A stretch of 64,000 bases of DNA from Arthrobacter oryzae (lineage in GTDB: Bacteria; Actinomycetota; Actinomycetes; Actinomycetales; Micrococcaceae), in assembly GCF_003634095.1 (NCBI RefSeq), contig NZ_RBIR01000009.1:114472-178471 (forward strand). Reading direction: 5' to 3'. The first letter of the stretch is position 1; the number at the start of each line of letters is the position of its first letter. Below are positions 15,577-24,180 of the stretch, piece by piece. The position numbers were made by a program, and so were the translations under genes. The notes below the pieces were generated by a model that did no database searches, was not told the DNA's origin, and saw only the letters and a list, made by a program, of their open reading frames with translations.

Positions 15577-17211
15577 ATGCAGAAAGTACAGATCCTCTCG
15601 GCCCGCGAGGCAGCGGACCTCATCAACGACGAAGACGTGATCACCGTCAGCTCCTCCAGTGCACTGGGCTGCCCGGACGCCGTCCTGGCAGGCATCGGTC
15701 AGCGCTTCGAGGAAACCTCGCACCCGGTCAACCTGACTTCGGTGCACCCTATCGCCGCCGGCGACATGTACGGCGTCAAGGGCATCGACCACATCGCCCG
15801 TCCCGGTCTGCTCCGGAAGGTCATCGCCGGGTCCTACCCCTCCGGCCCCTCCAGCGCCGAGCCGCCCCTGATCTGGCAGATGATCGAACGCGACGAGGTG
15901 GAGGCGTACAACTTTCCCTCCGGCGTCATTTACCAGATGCACCGCACCGCCGCCGCGAAACAGCCCGGCGTCTTCACCCAGGTCGGGCTCGACACGTTCA
16001 TCGACCCCCGTCTTCAGGGCGGCCGGATGAACGACGCCACCCCGGCCGCCCATGTCGAAACTGCCACCGTGGCCGGTCAGGAATGGCTGTTCTTTCCCTC
16101 CGTCGTCCCGAACGTCGCCATCATCCGTGCCACCACCGCCGACGAATACGGCAACCTGACTTTCGAGGACGAAGGCTCCCCTCTCGGAGCCCTGGACCTG
16201 GCCTACGCCGCGCACAACAACGGAGGCGTTGTCATCGCGCAGGTCAAGCGCCTCGCCGAGGCCGGGAGCCTGCACCCCCAGCACGTCAAGGTCCCCGGCA
16301 TCCTCGTGGACGCCATTGTCATCGCGGAAGACCAGCTGCAGACCACCCTGACCCCCAACGACCCGGCCATCTCCGGACAACTGCGCCGGCCCCTCAGTTC
16401 GCTGCCCCACGTGGGGTTCTCCCTTGAGAAAATCACGGCCCGCCGCGCCGCCCAGGAACTGAAGGCCGGCGAAATCGTCAATCTCGGCTTCGGCGTTTCC
16501 GCCCTCGTACCCCACATCCTGGTCGAAGAAAATCAGGGGCAGGAAATCAGCTGGGTCATCGAACAAGGCGCCGTCGGCGGTATCCCGCTGCTGGATTTCG
16601 CGTTCGGATGCGCCCAGAACCCCGACGCGATCATGCCCAGCATCGACCAGTTCACGCTCCTGCAGGGCGGCGGGTTCAACCGCTCGCTGCTCTCCTTCCT
16701 GGAAATTGACCGGCACGGCAACGTCAACGTCCACCACCTGCCCAAAAAGCGCCACGTCACCGCAGGTGTCGGCGGCTTCGCCGACATCACCTCCTCGGCC
16801 CCGGAAATCGTGTTCATGGGAGCCTTCACCGCCGGGCGCCGTGACATAGGGGCCAGCGAGACGGGCCTGGACATCCGCTCCGACGGGCCCTTCACCAAGC
16901 TCGTCACCGACGTCTCCGCCGTCACGTTCTCCGGGCCCCGGGCCCTCGCCCGGGGCCAGAAGGTCAAGTACATCACCGAACGTGCGGTGCTGGAACTGAC
17001 TCCCGACGGCTTGGTCGTGACCGAAATCGCCCCGGGCATCGACCTGCAAAACGACGTCCTGGACCGTTGCGAATTCCCCCTGATCGTTTCCAAAGATCTG
17101 CGCACCATGGACCTCGCACTGTTCGCCGACGCCCCGGTTGGCCTGCACCTTCCCACGCTGCCGCTGCACGAGCGGATCGAACAGCGCAACACCTCTGCGG
17201 CCGTGCGCTGA
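15577..17211 (+). CDS. Acyl-CoA:acetate/3-ketoacid CoA-transferase (fused alpha-beta)
   Basis: A 544-residue family I CoA-transferase with both halves in one chain. The N-terminal half begins VQILSAREAADLINDEDVIT, and the C-terminal half carries the catalytic glutamate in SWVIEQGAVGG (about residue 328), matching the ExG signature. It moves CoA from a donor such as acetyl-CoA to a carboxylic acid. In this operon it would activate an acid for the enoyl-CoA hydratase two genes downstream, or release one. Such an enzyme is unexpected in a plain uronate operon. Ribosome binding site AGGAAG; 17 bp after the previous stop. Confidence 0.9.
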   Translation: MQKVQILSAREAADLINDEDVITVSSSSALGCPDAVLAGIGQRFEETSHPVNLTSVHPIAAGDMYGVKGIDHIARPGLLRKVIAGSYPSGPSSAEPPLIWQMIERDEVEAYNFPSGVIYQMHRTAAAKQPGVFTQVGLDTFIDPRLQGGRMNDATPAAHVETATVAGQEWLFFPSVVPNVAIIRATTADEYGNLTFEDEGSPLGALDLAYAAHNNGGVVIAQVKRLAEAGSLHPQHVKVPGILVDAIVIAEDQLQTTLTPNDPAISGQLRRPLSSLPHVGFSLEKITARRAAQELKAGEIVNLGFGVSALVPHILVEENQGQEISWVIEQGAVGGIPLLDFAFGCAQNPDAIMPSIDQFTLLQGGGFNRSLLSFLEIDRHGNVNVHHLPKKRHVTAGVGGFADITSSAPEIVFMGAFTAGRRDIGASETGLDIRSDGPFTKLVTDVSAVTFSGPRALARGQKVKYITERAVLELTPDGLVVTEIAPGIDLQNDVLDRCEFPLIVSKDLRTMDLALFADAPVGLHLPTLPLHERIEQRNTSAAVR

Positions 17212-17244
17212 CGCCCGGCCGAACCGCCTGAAAGGACTCCTGTG

Positions 17245-19512
17245 ATGAAAAGCTTCCGCATTCTGACCCCGTATGAAACCGAACTCGCCGACGCCTTGTT
17301 CGAGACGATGTTTCCCTCGGACGGCGACAGCCCGGACGTCCGGGAGGCCGGGGTCACCGAATACCTGGACCTGACGCTCGAAGGCTACGGCCGCAAGCAC
17401 CTGCCCAAGTACCAGTGGCTCTTCGGCGCCTTGGACCGTTATGCCCAAGAGCAGCACGGACGGAACTTCGCTGCGCTGACCCTGGACGAACGCACGGACG
17501 TGCTGATCCTGCTCGAGCAGGGCGAACTGACCGGCACGCTGCCCGCGAAGGAACAAAGGGAGCTTTTCAGCCAGGTCGTGGCCCACCTGCAGGAAGGCCT
17601 GTTCGCCGACCCGGCCCACGGAGGAAACAGGAACGCCGCCGGCTGGAAGTTCCTCAGGCACCCCGGCGTCTGGCTGGAAAACTCTGTAGAAGAGAACCTC
17701 AGCGCCGAGCACGTGACTAAAGGCGGGGTCATCAAGACCCTCGCGGACGCCATGCAGGAAATCCCCCGCGATACCGACGGCCACAGGCTCAAGCAGCTCG
17801 GCTACGAAAACGCTGTCAACCCGCAGATGACGGATGAGGTGGACGTTCTGCTCGTCGGCGTCGGCGCGATGGGCGGGCTCAGCGCCCAGGTCTTCGCCGA
17901 AGCCGGCCTGAGTGTGGTCGGTCTGGAGGCGGGACCGTTCCGGCCGCTTGATGAGTTCCTCCCCGACGAACTTGAACACGCCTACTACACCCGGGGCGGG
18001 CTGGGCCCGAAATTCCAGCAGGAGACCCCGCGCTGGCGGGAGTCAGCCGACGAGGAAGACAGCCGCGAGGCGACCTTCTCCCTCGGCCGGATGGTCAACG
18101 GCGTCGGCGGGTCCGCGGGGCACTACGGGTCCTGGCTGCGCCGCTTCCACCCCTGGCAGTTCGCCCCCAAGAGCCACTATGACGGCCTGTACGGTCCCGG
18201 TGCGCTGCCTGAAGACTGCACGCTGGCCGACTGGCCCGTCAGCTACGAGGACCTGGAACCGTTCTACACCAAGCTTGAACACCTGATCGGCATCGCCGGC
18301 GACGAGTCCAACCCGTTCGTCAAGCGAAGCAAGCCGTTGCCGCTGCCGCCGACGCGCCCGTTCATCCTGGGCAACAAGTTCACCGAAACTGCCAAGGCTG
18401 CAGGACTTCATCCGCACCCTGTTCCTGTCGGATTCACCACCGAGTCCTATGGCGGACGGCCCGCCACCGGCTACAGCGCCTGGAACAACGGCCTCGGCTC
18501 CTTCCGCGGGGACCGCTGGCACCCCGGCCTGGGCCCCGTTCCTGCCGCCATCGAGACCGGAAGCTTTGAGCTGCGCACCCACTCCCGCGTCACCCGGATC
18601 ATCATGGATGACTCCGGCGCCGCCCGCGGCGTTGAATGGGTCGATCCCCTCGGCCGTGTGCGCCGCCAGTACGCCCGTGCCGTCATCCTCTCGGCCTACA
18701 CCTACGAAAACCTGCGCCTGATGTACCTCTCGGCAGACTCCCGCCACGAGAACGGCCTCGGCAACAACACCGGCCAGCTCGGTCTGCACTACATGACCAA
18801 GATGTTCGGCCACGTCGACGCACTGTTCCCTGGCACCGAATTCAACCGCCACACAGGTCCGGCCGCCCAGGGCGTCGTTCTGGACGACTACCTCTCCCCC
18901 GACTTCAGGTCCCTGGACCACGGCTTCATCGGCGGCGCCACCCTCGGCGCGGAACAGCAGGCCCTGCCCCTGCAGATCGCCCGCGAAACCCTGCCCGGGG
19001 ACGTCCGCCGCTGGGGCGTCGACTACAGGGACCACCTGAAGCTCTGGTCCCAGCAAGGCGTGATCCGGATCCAGCCCGACGCGCTGCCCTACGCCTCGCA
19101 CCGCCTGGAAATCGACCCCCGGCACCGCGACTCCTCCGGGCTCGGCATGCCGCTGGTCCGGGTGACCTACCGGCTGCGCGAAAATGAACGCCGACTCGCC
19201 TCCTGGATGGCTGACCGCGCCACCGGGCTGCTCAAGGACATGGGCGCCACCAAAACATGGAAGGGCCCCTACTTCACAGGAGTCGGGTCCAGCCACGACC
19301 TCGGCGGCGCCAGGTTCGGACACGACCCCGCGGCCACCGTCCTGGACGAAAACCTCGCCGTTCACGACACCCGCAACCTCTACATGTACTCCGGCGCCGC
19401 GTTCCCCAGCTGCCCCGGCATCAATCCGACCCTGACCATCTGGGCGATCGTCATGCGCGCAGCCGAACACCTCGCCGGCGAGCTCGGCGGCCAGCGAAAG
19501 GACCAGCCATGA
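17245..19512 (+). CDS. GMC oxidoreductase fused to gluconate 2-dehydrogenase subunit-3 domain
   Basis: A 755-residue two-domain protein. Residues about 1-190 resemble the Gluconate_2-dh3 small-subunit family (ILTPYETELADALFETMFP ... GGNRNAAGWKFLRHPGVW). From about 200 a GMC flavoprotein starts (DVLLVGVGAMGGLSAQVFA, GxGxxG for FAD), and it ends with the GMC_C region (HDLGGARFG ... PSCPGINPTLTIWAIVMRAA) carrying the conserved Asn of the active site. In membrane gluconate/glucoside dehydrogenases these are separate polypeptides; here they are one chain, with no Tat or Sec signal, so it is likely cytosolic. By family it should oxidise a sugar or glycoside hydroxyl (C2 or C3). ATG 17245 is preferred to the adjacent GTG 17242. 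Confidence 0.88.
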   Translation: MKSFRILTPYETELADALFETMFPSDGDSPDVREAGVTEYLDLTLEGYGRKHLPKYQWLFGALDRYAQEQHGRNFAALTLDERTDVLILLEQGELTGTLPAKEQRELFSQVVAHLQEGLFADPAHGGNRNAAGWKFLRHPGVWLENSVEENLSAEHVTKGGVIKTLADAMQEIPRDTDGHRLKQLGYENAVNPQMTDEVDVLLVGVGAMGGLSAQVFAEAGLSVVGLEAGPFRPLDEFLPDELEHAYYTRGGLGPKFQQETPRWRESADEEDSREATFSLGRMVNGVGGSAGHYGSWLRRFHPWQFAPKSHYDGLYGPGALPEDCTLADWPVSYEDLEPFYTKLEHLIGIAGDESNPFVKRSKPLPLPPTRPFILGNKFTETAKAAGLHPHPVPVGFTTESYGGRPATGYSAWNNGLGSFRGDRWHPGLGPVPAAIETGSFELRTHSRVTRIIMDDSGAARGVEWVDPLGRVRRQYARAVILSAYTYENLRLMYLSADSRHENGLGNNTGQLGLHYMTKMFGHVDALFPGTEFNRHTGPAAQGVVLDDYLSPDFRSLDHGFIGGATLGAEQQALPLQIARETLPGDVRRWGVDYRDHLKLWSQQGVIRIQPDALPYASHRLEIDPRHRDSSGLGMPLVRVTYRLRENERRLASWMADRATGLLKDMGATKTWKGPYFTGVGSSHDLGGARFGHDPAATVLDENLAVHDTRNLYMYSGAAFPSCPGINPTLTIWAIVMRAAEHLAGELGGQRKDQP

Positions 19513-20321
19513 GCACGGACACGACGCCGGCTACCAACGAAGCCACCGGCACGGTCACCGTCGGCTACTCCGCGGACGGCCACACCGCGACCATCCTGAT
19601 CGACAGGGCCTCGAAACTGAATGCCCTTACGCTTGGACTTCTCGACGACCTGGCCTCGGCAGCGCGGGAAGTGGCCGCCTCGGCCGCGCGGCTGGTCATC
19701 GTGCGCACAGGTGGCGAGAAGGTCTTCTGCGTTGGAGCGGACATCAACCATTTCGCCGACCTGTCCGCGGCGGGGATGTGGCGGGACTGGATTGCCACGG
19801 GCCACCGAGCGTTCGACGCCCTCGCCGGTCTGCGCCAGCCGAGCATCGCCGTCATCGACGGTCTCGCGTTCGGCGGCGGGCTGGAGCTCGCCCTGGCCTG
19901 CGACTTCCGGGTGATCGCCGCCGAGACACGCATCGCCCTGCCGGAGACCGGCCTCGGTACCGTCCCCGGCTGGGGCGGCACCGAACGGGCCACCGAACTT
20001 GCCGGCCGGGCACGGGCCAAGGAACTCGTCCTGACCCGCCGACAGCTCACCGGCGACGAGGCCCTCGCCTGGGGGCTGGCCACCGCCGTCGCTCCCAAGG
20101 ACAGCCTGGAAGATGCGGTGGACCGGCTCAGCGCCGACCTGCTGGCGGGAGCGCCGCTGGCCGTGCAGCTGGGCAAACAGCTGATCGACGCCGCCGCAGA
20201 CGGTGCCCCGTCCCGTGTGCTCGAAGCCCTCGCCGGGGGCCTGGCCGCCGCCACGGATGACCTGGCCGAGGGCGTCGCAGCCTTTCGGGAAAAGCGCGCC
20301 GCACACTTCACGGACAACTGA
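19509..20321 (+). CDS. Enoyl-CoA hydratase/isomerase (crotonase superfamily)
   Basis: A 270-residue crotonase. The oxyanion-hole strand is FCVGADINHF; both catalytic glutamates of true hydratases appear to be kept, one in AFGGGLELALACD and one in IALPETGLGTVPGWGGTE. It should add water to an alpha,beta-unsaturated acyl-CoA, though C-C hydrolase activity also occurs in the superfamily. The ATG overlaps the GMC stop (ATGA), so it is tightly coupled. Together with the CoA-transferase it argues that a CoA-thioester intermediate occurs in this pathway. Confidence 0.9.
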   Translation: MSTDTTPATNEATGTVTVGYSADGHTATILIDRASKLNALTLGLLDDLASAAREVAASAARLVIVRTGGEKVFCVGADINHFADLSAAGMWRDWIATGHRAFDALAGLRQPSIAVIDGLAFGGGLELALACDFRVIAAETRIALPETGLGTVPGWGGTERATELAGRARAKELVLTRRQLTGDEALAWGLATAVAPKDSLEDAVDRLSADLLAGAPLAVQLGKQLIDAAADGAPSRVLEALAGGLAAATDDLAEGVAAFREKRAAHFTDN

Positions 20322-20365
20322 TACCGCCCAGCGGACTCACGCAACATTTTCTAAGGACAGCTGAC

Positions 20366-21883
20366 ATGGAAACCAAGAGTTACACGCTCGACGATGTCGA
20401 GCCCACCTACCGGCCGATGATCATCGACGGCGAAGACACCGAAGCCCAAAACGGTGCAACGTTCACCCGACTGAGCCCCGCCCACGAAGTCGAGGTCACT
20501 TCCTACCCCCTGGGCGCACAGGACGACGTCAACCGTGCCGTCACCGCCGCCCGGCAGGCCCTAGACCGCGGCTGGCGGCAGTCCACCGGCTCCGAGCGGT
20601 CCAAGCTACTGCTCAAAGTCGCCGACCTCGTCCGCCGCGACGCCGAAGCACTGGCACTGGCCGAAACGCTCGAAACCGGCAAACCCATCACCCAGTCACG
20701 CAACGAAGTCGCCGGCACCGCCGAACTGTGGGAATACGCGGCCAGCCTCGCCCGTAACACACAGGGAGACGCCCACAACGCCCTCGGACGCGACACCCTC
20801 GCCATGGTCGTCCACGAACCCATCGGCGTCGTCGGCATGATCACGCCCTGGAACTTCCCGCTGTTGATCATCAGCCAGAAACTTCCCTTCGCCCTCGCCG
20901 CTGGCAACACCGCCGTGGTCAAACCCAGCGAAAGCACCTCCGCGACCACCGTGATGCTCGGACGGCTCATCCGTGAAGCGGGCTTCCCGGCCGGCGTTGT
21001 CAACATTGTCACCGGCGACCGGATCGTCGGTGCGGCCATCGCGGAGCACCCCGGCATCGACATGATCAGCTTCACCGGCTCCACCGGCGTCGGCAAGGGC
21101 ATCGCCTCCGCCGCGGGCCGGGACCTGAAGAAGGTCGAACTCGAACTCGGCGGCAAAAACCCGCAGATCATCACGGCCAACGCCGACTTCACCGCCGCGG
21201 TCGACGCCGGGGTCTTCGGCGGGTACTTCAACGTCGGCCAGTGCTGCAACTCCGGCAGCCGCCTCATCGTGCACCGCTCCATTGCCGATGAGTTCGCCGC
21301 CGCCGTCGTCGAACGCGCCAAGCACATGCGCGTCGGCGATCCGCTGAAGGCCGACACCCTCGTCGGTTCCCTTGTCAATGACACCCAGCTCGCCGTCGTC
21401 GAACGCTACGTGGCGGAAGGCCGCGCAGCCGGAGCGCACCTGCTCACTGGCGGTGACCGGCTCGACACCGGCCTCAACGGACGCTTCTTCCAGCCCACGG
21501 TTTTCACCGATGTCACCGCCCGGATGTCCATCGCCACAGACGAAATTTTCGGACCCGTGCTGTCCGTGCTGCCCTACGACACCCTCGAGGAGGCCATCGG
21601 GATCGCCAACTCCACCTCCTTCGGCCTGTCCGCCGGGATCTGGAGCAACGACATCAACGAAGCCCTGACCGCGGCACGGGACCTTCGCGCCGGGACGGTC
21701 TGGGTCAACCGCTGGATGGACGGGTACCCCGAAGTGCCGTTCGGCGGCTACGGACACAGCGGTATCGGCCGTGAGCTGGGCCGCCAGGCCCTGGCCGAGT
21801 TCAGCGAACTCAAGACCATCCAGCTCCAGGTCGGCATCCGCGAAAACCGGTGGGTCGACGCCCCCGACGCCCCGCGCCCCTAA
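20366..21883 (+). CDS. NAD(P)-dependent aldehyde dehydrogenase
   Basis: A 505-residue ALDH. Diagnostic features are the TPWNFPLLIISQKLPFALAA helix, the catalytic base in VELELGGKNPQI (Glu near 259), the nucleophilic cysteine in NVGQCCNSGSR (near 293) and GPVLSVLPYDTLEEA. It oxidises an aldehyde to the acid. Within this operon plausible substrates are an uronate-derived aldehyde, a semialdehyde such as alpha-ketoglutarate semialdehyde, or a fragment from ring cleavage. Ribosome binding site AAGGAC; 44 bp after the hydratase stop. Confidence 0.92.
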   Translation: METKSYTLDDVEPTYRPMIIDGEDTEAQNGATFTRLSPAHEVEVTSYPLGAQDDVNRAVTAARQALDRGWRQSTGSERSKLLLKVADLVRRDAEALALAETLETGKPITQSRNEVAGTAELWEYAASLARNTQGDAHNALGRDTLAMVVHEPIGVVGMITPWNFPLLIISQKLPFALAAGNTAVVKPSESTSATTVMLGRLIREAGFPAGVVNIVTGDRIVGAAIAEHPGIDMISFTGSTGVGKGIASAAGRDLKKVELELGGKNPQIITANADFTAAVDAGVFGGYFNVGQCCNSGSRLIVHRSIADEFAAAVVERAKHMRVGDPLKADTLVGSLVNDTQLAVVERYVAEGRAAGAHLLTGGDRLDTGLNGRFFQPTVFTDVTARMSIATDEIFGPVLSVLPYDTLEEAIGIANSTSFGLSAGIWSNDINEALTAARDLRAGTVWVNRWMDGYPEVPFGGYGHSGIGRELGRQALAEFSELKTIQLQVGIRENRWVDAPDAPRP

Positions 21884-21938
21884 CCCTTCTGAAACCCCTG
21901 ACCCTTCAGAACTCCCGCACCCTTCAAAGGAAACGAAC

Positions 21939-23153
21939 ATGACCGCCCCCGCCACCACCGCCCCGGCACACGCGCCCGCCGTGCTGCCCACGATGCTGCC
22001 GCTCACGCTCCCGACAGGCTACGAAGTCCCGGCAGAGTTCGCCGAAGCTGCCGCCAGAGCCTGGAAGACCGCCTCAGCAAAACTCACCGGACTCATCACC
22101 ACTCACCCTGACCGGTTCCCCCTCTACACCGAGGACGGCAAGTGGGTCGTCGACGGCGAGGCCTGGACCAACTGGTGCGAAGGGTTCCTGGGCGGCCAGC
22201 TCTGGATGCTGTCCCGCCGGGCAGAGCAGACTGACCAGGCGCGCTTCCGCGCCGCGGCCGAGCACTACTCTGAGCTCATCGAAGAGCGAAAGAGCGATAA
22301 CACCGTCCACGACCTCGGCTTCCTCTTCTGGTCCACTTACCGGCGCTGGTTCGAAGCCACCGGTGACACCGCCAAGCGCGACGTCGTGGTGGAAGCGGGC
22401 CGCACCACCGCCAGCAGGTACCGCGAAGCAGGCCACTACATGCCCAGCTTCCGGCAGCCCGACAGCCTGTTCATCGACATCATGATGAACATTCACATGG
22501 CCCTCTACGCCGCGCAACAGACTGGAGACCAGGACATGGCCCGCAAGGCCGTGGACCACTGCCTGACCACTCGTCGATTCCTCATGCGCGGGGACGGCTC
22601 CGCCTCCCACGAGGGCATGTTCGACCTGGAAACTGGCGCGTTCCTGAAGCAGACCACCCAGCAGGGCTTCTCCGACGACGGCTCGTGGGCACGCGGGCAG
22701 GCGTGGGCCCTCTACGGTTTCGGCACGGTTTACCGCTTTACCGGCGACCGCCGTTTCCTCGATACAGCCATCGCCGCGGCCGACTTCTACATCGAAAAGA
22801 CCGGCGACCGCCTCGTTCCCCCCAATGACTGGGAAGAACCGTCTCCCGTCCGGCCCTACGAAACCTCGGCCGCGGCAGCCGCAGCAGGAGGCTTCTGGCA
22901 GCTCGCCGGCCTCGTCCAGGACCGCACCAAGGCCCAGGTCTACGCCGACTACGCAGTGAACATCCTCCGCCGTCTCACGGAGGGTGACTTCCTCGCCAGC
23001 CCCGACGAGGAATGGGAAGGCGTGCTCAAGCACGGCAGCTACCACGAAGGCAAAGACCTCGGCGTCGACGAATCCGTCATGTGGGGCGACTACTGGTTCC
23101 TGGACACCGTGGACCAGATCCAGCAGTTCACCGAAGCCCATCAAGGGCTCTGA
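21939..23153 (+). CDS. GH88 unsaturated glucuronyl hydrolase
   Basis: A 404-residue (alpha/alpha)6-barrel glycoside hydrolase. The catalytic-pair signatures of the family are present: HDLGFLFWSTYRR with the first Asp (about residue 124), and DSLFIDIMMNIHMA with the second. WARGQAWALYGFG and RPYETSAAAAAAGGFW are also family hallmarks. It hydrates the 4,5-double bond of a terminal unsaturated glucuronic acid and so releases it from an oligosaccharide or glycoside. There is no signal peptide, so it acts in the cytosol on an imported substrate. The start at ATG 21939 follows AAAGGAAACG. The product can feed KdgK/Eda. Confidence 0.92.
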   Translation: MTAPATTAPAHAPAVLPTMLPLTLPTGYEVPAEFAEAAARAWKTASAKLTGLITTHPDRFPLYTEDGKWVVDGEAWTNWCEGFLGGQLWMLSRRAEQTDQARFRAAAEHYSELIEERKSDNTVHDLGFLFWSTYRRWFEATGDTAKRDVVVEAGRTTASRYREAGHYMPSFRQPDSLFIDIMMNIHMALYAAQQTGDQDMARKAVDHCLTTRRFLMRGDGSASHEGMFDLETGAFLKQTTQQGFSDDGSWARGQAWALYGFGTVYRFTGDRRFLDTAIAAADFYIEKTGDRLVPPNDWEEPSPVRPYETSAAAAAAGGFWQLAGLVQDRTKAQVYADYAVNILRRLTEGDFLASPDEEWEGVLKHGSYHEGKDLGVDESVMWGDYWFLDTVDQIQQFTEAHQGL

Positions 23154-23178
23154 TTTTTCTCCGCTGACACGCCTACGG

Positions 23179-23220
23179 GGCCGCTTTGTCCGGGAAAGCC
23201 GCACACCGGACAAGGCGGCC
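23179..23220 (+). terminator. Large hairpin between GH88 and the shikimate-dehydrogenase-like gene
   Basis: GGCCGCTTTGTCCG (23179-23192) pairs with CGGACAAGGCGGCC (23207-23220), 14 bp with one mismatch and a 14-nt loop. There is no T-tract. It may partially terminate transcription or stabilise the upstream message. Confidence 0.5.
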
Positions 23221-23262
23221 GCCAAGAAGACACGGATCTTCCTGCCGGAGAGGAACACCATA

Positions 23263-24180
23263 ATGATTACTGCTTCAACGCGTATATGCGGCAGCTTTGC
23301 GCTTCCGAATCGCTCCACCCCGGTGCCTGTCATGCACAACGCGGCGTTCAACGCCCTCGGCATCGACTTCCGCTACTTCGCATTCGAACCGAGAGACATC
23401 GACGCAGCGATGAACGCGGTCCGCTCCCTGGACTTCGTCGGAGCGACAGTCTCGAAGCCATACAAACAAACCGTCATCCCCTGTCTCGACGAGATCGACC
23501 CCGTGGCAGCGGCCATCGGTGCCGTCAACGTCGTCCACAACCAGGACGGCCGCCTCGTGGGCTACAACTCCGACTGGATTGGAGCTGTCGCCGCCCTCAA
23601 TGACCACGGCGACCTCCGCGACGCCCGCATCGGCGTACTCGGTGCCGGCGGCGCAGCGAGGGCCATTGCCTACGGCCTGGTCAAAAGCGGCGCCGACGTG
23701 ACAATCTTCAACCGATCCTCAGCCACCGGCACTGCGCTCCCAGACGATCTCAGCGTCACATATGGCGGCTCGCTTGAAGACGCAGGCACTGCCGCACGCG
23801 AGGTGATCATCAACGCGACCTCCTCCGGCCATGGCAACGACGATGACGTCCCCGTGCCTGCCGCCGCCTTCAGCGCCACGAGAGTGGTCATGGACATCGT
23901 CGTACGGCCCACCGTTTCACCCTTTCTAGCGCGCGCGTCCCATTCCGGCGCGAGCGTCATCGACGGCGTCCGCATGCTCGTTCTCCAAGGCGCCTTCGCC
24001 TTCGAGAAGTTCACCGGCGTGCCCGCACCCGTCGACGTCATGCAGAACGCCGTCGTCGAGGCCCTCTCGAAATCATCTCCGTCACCTGCCCTAAGGCCCT
24101 CACTCCTGAAGGAATCACCAACCATGACAACCACAACCTCCTTAGTCCCCGTGCACGCCGAAGCACAGCGGAGCCGATGA
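23263..24180 (+). CDS. Shikimate-dehydrogenase-like (AroE-like) oxidoreductase
   Basis: A 305-residue protein, about 30 residues longer than a standard shikimate dehydrogenase because of a C-terminal tail. The AroE catalytic lysine (SKPYKQT) and aspartate (YNSDWIG), AVNVV and the nucleotide loop GVLGAGGAARA are all present, as is the Gln of MLVLQGAFAFE. The N-terminal SxS pair that holds the substrate carboxylate is altered (RSTPVPVMHNAAF). It therefore probably oxidises or reduces a cyclitol or keto-acid other than shikimate. Start ATG 23263 with GGAGAGGAA. Its stop overlaps the next gene (ATGA). Confidence 0.82.
   Translation: MITASTRICGSFALPNRSTPVPVMHNAAFNALGIDFRYFAFEPRDIDAAMNAVRSLDFVGATVSKPYKQTVIPCLDEIDPVAAAIGAVNVVHNQDGRLVGYNSDWIGAVAALNDHGDLRDARIGVLGAGGAARAIAYGLVKSGADVTIFNRSSATGTALPDDLSVTYGGSLEDAGTAAREVIINATSSGHGNDDDVPVPAAAFSATRVVMDIVVRPTVSPFLARASHSGASVIDGVRMLVLQGAFAFEKFTGVPAPVDVMQNAVVEALSKSSPSPALRPSLLKESPTMTTTTSLVPVHAEAQRSR

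Noticed and set aside
15556..17979. An 807-codon open frame on the minus strand
   Set aside because: It is fully antisense to the CoA-transferase and GMC genes, which show clear family motifs; long antisense frames are expected at this GC content.
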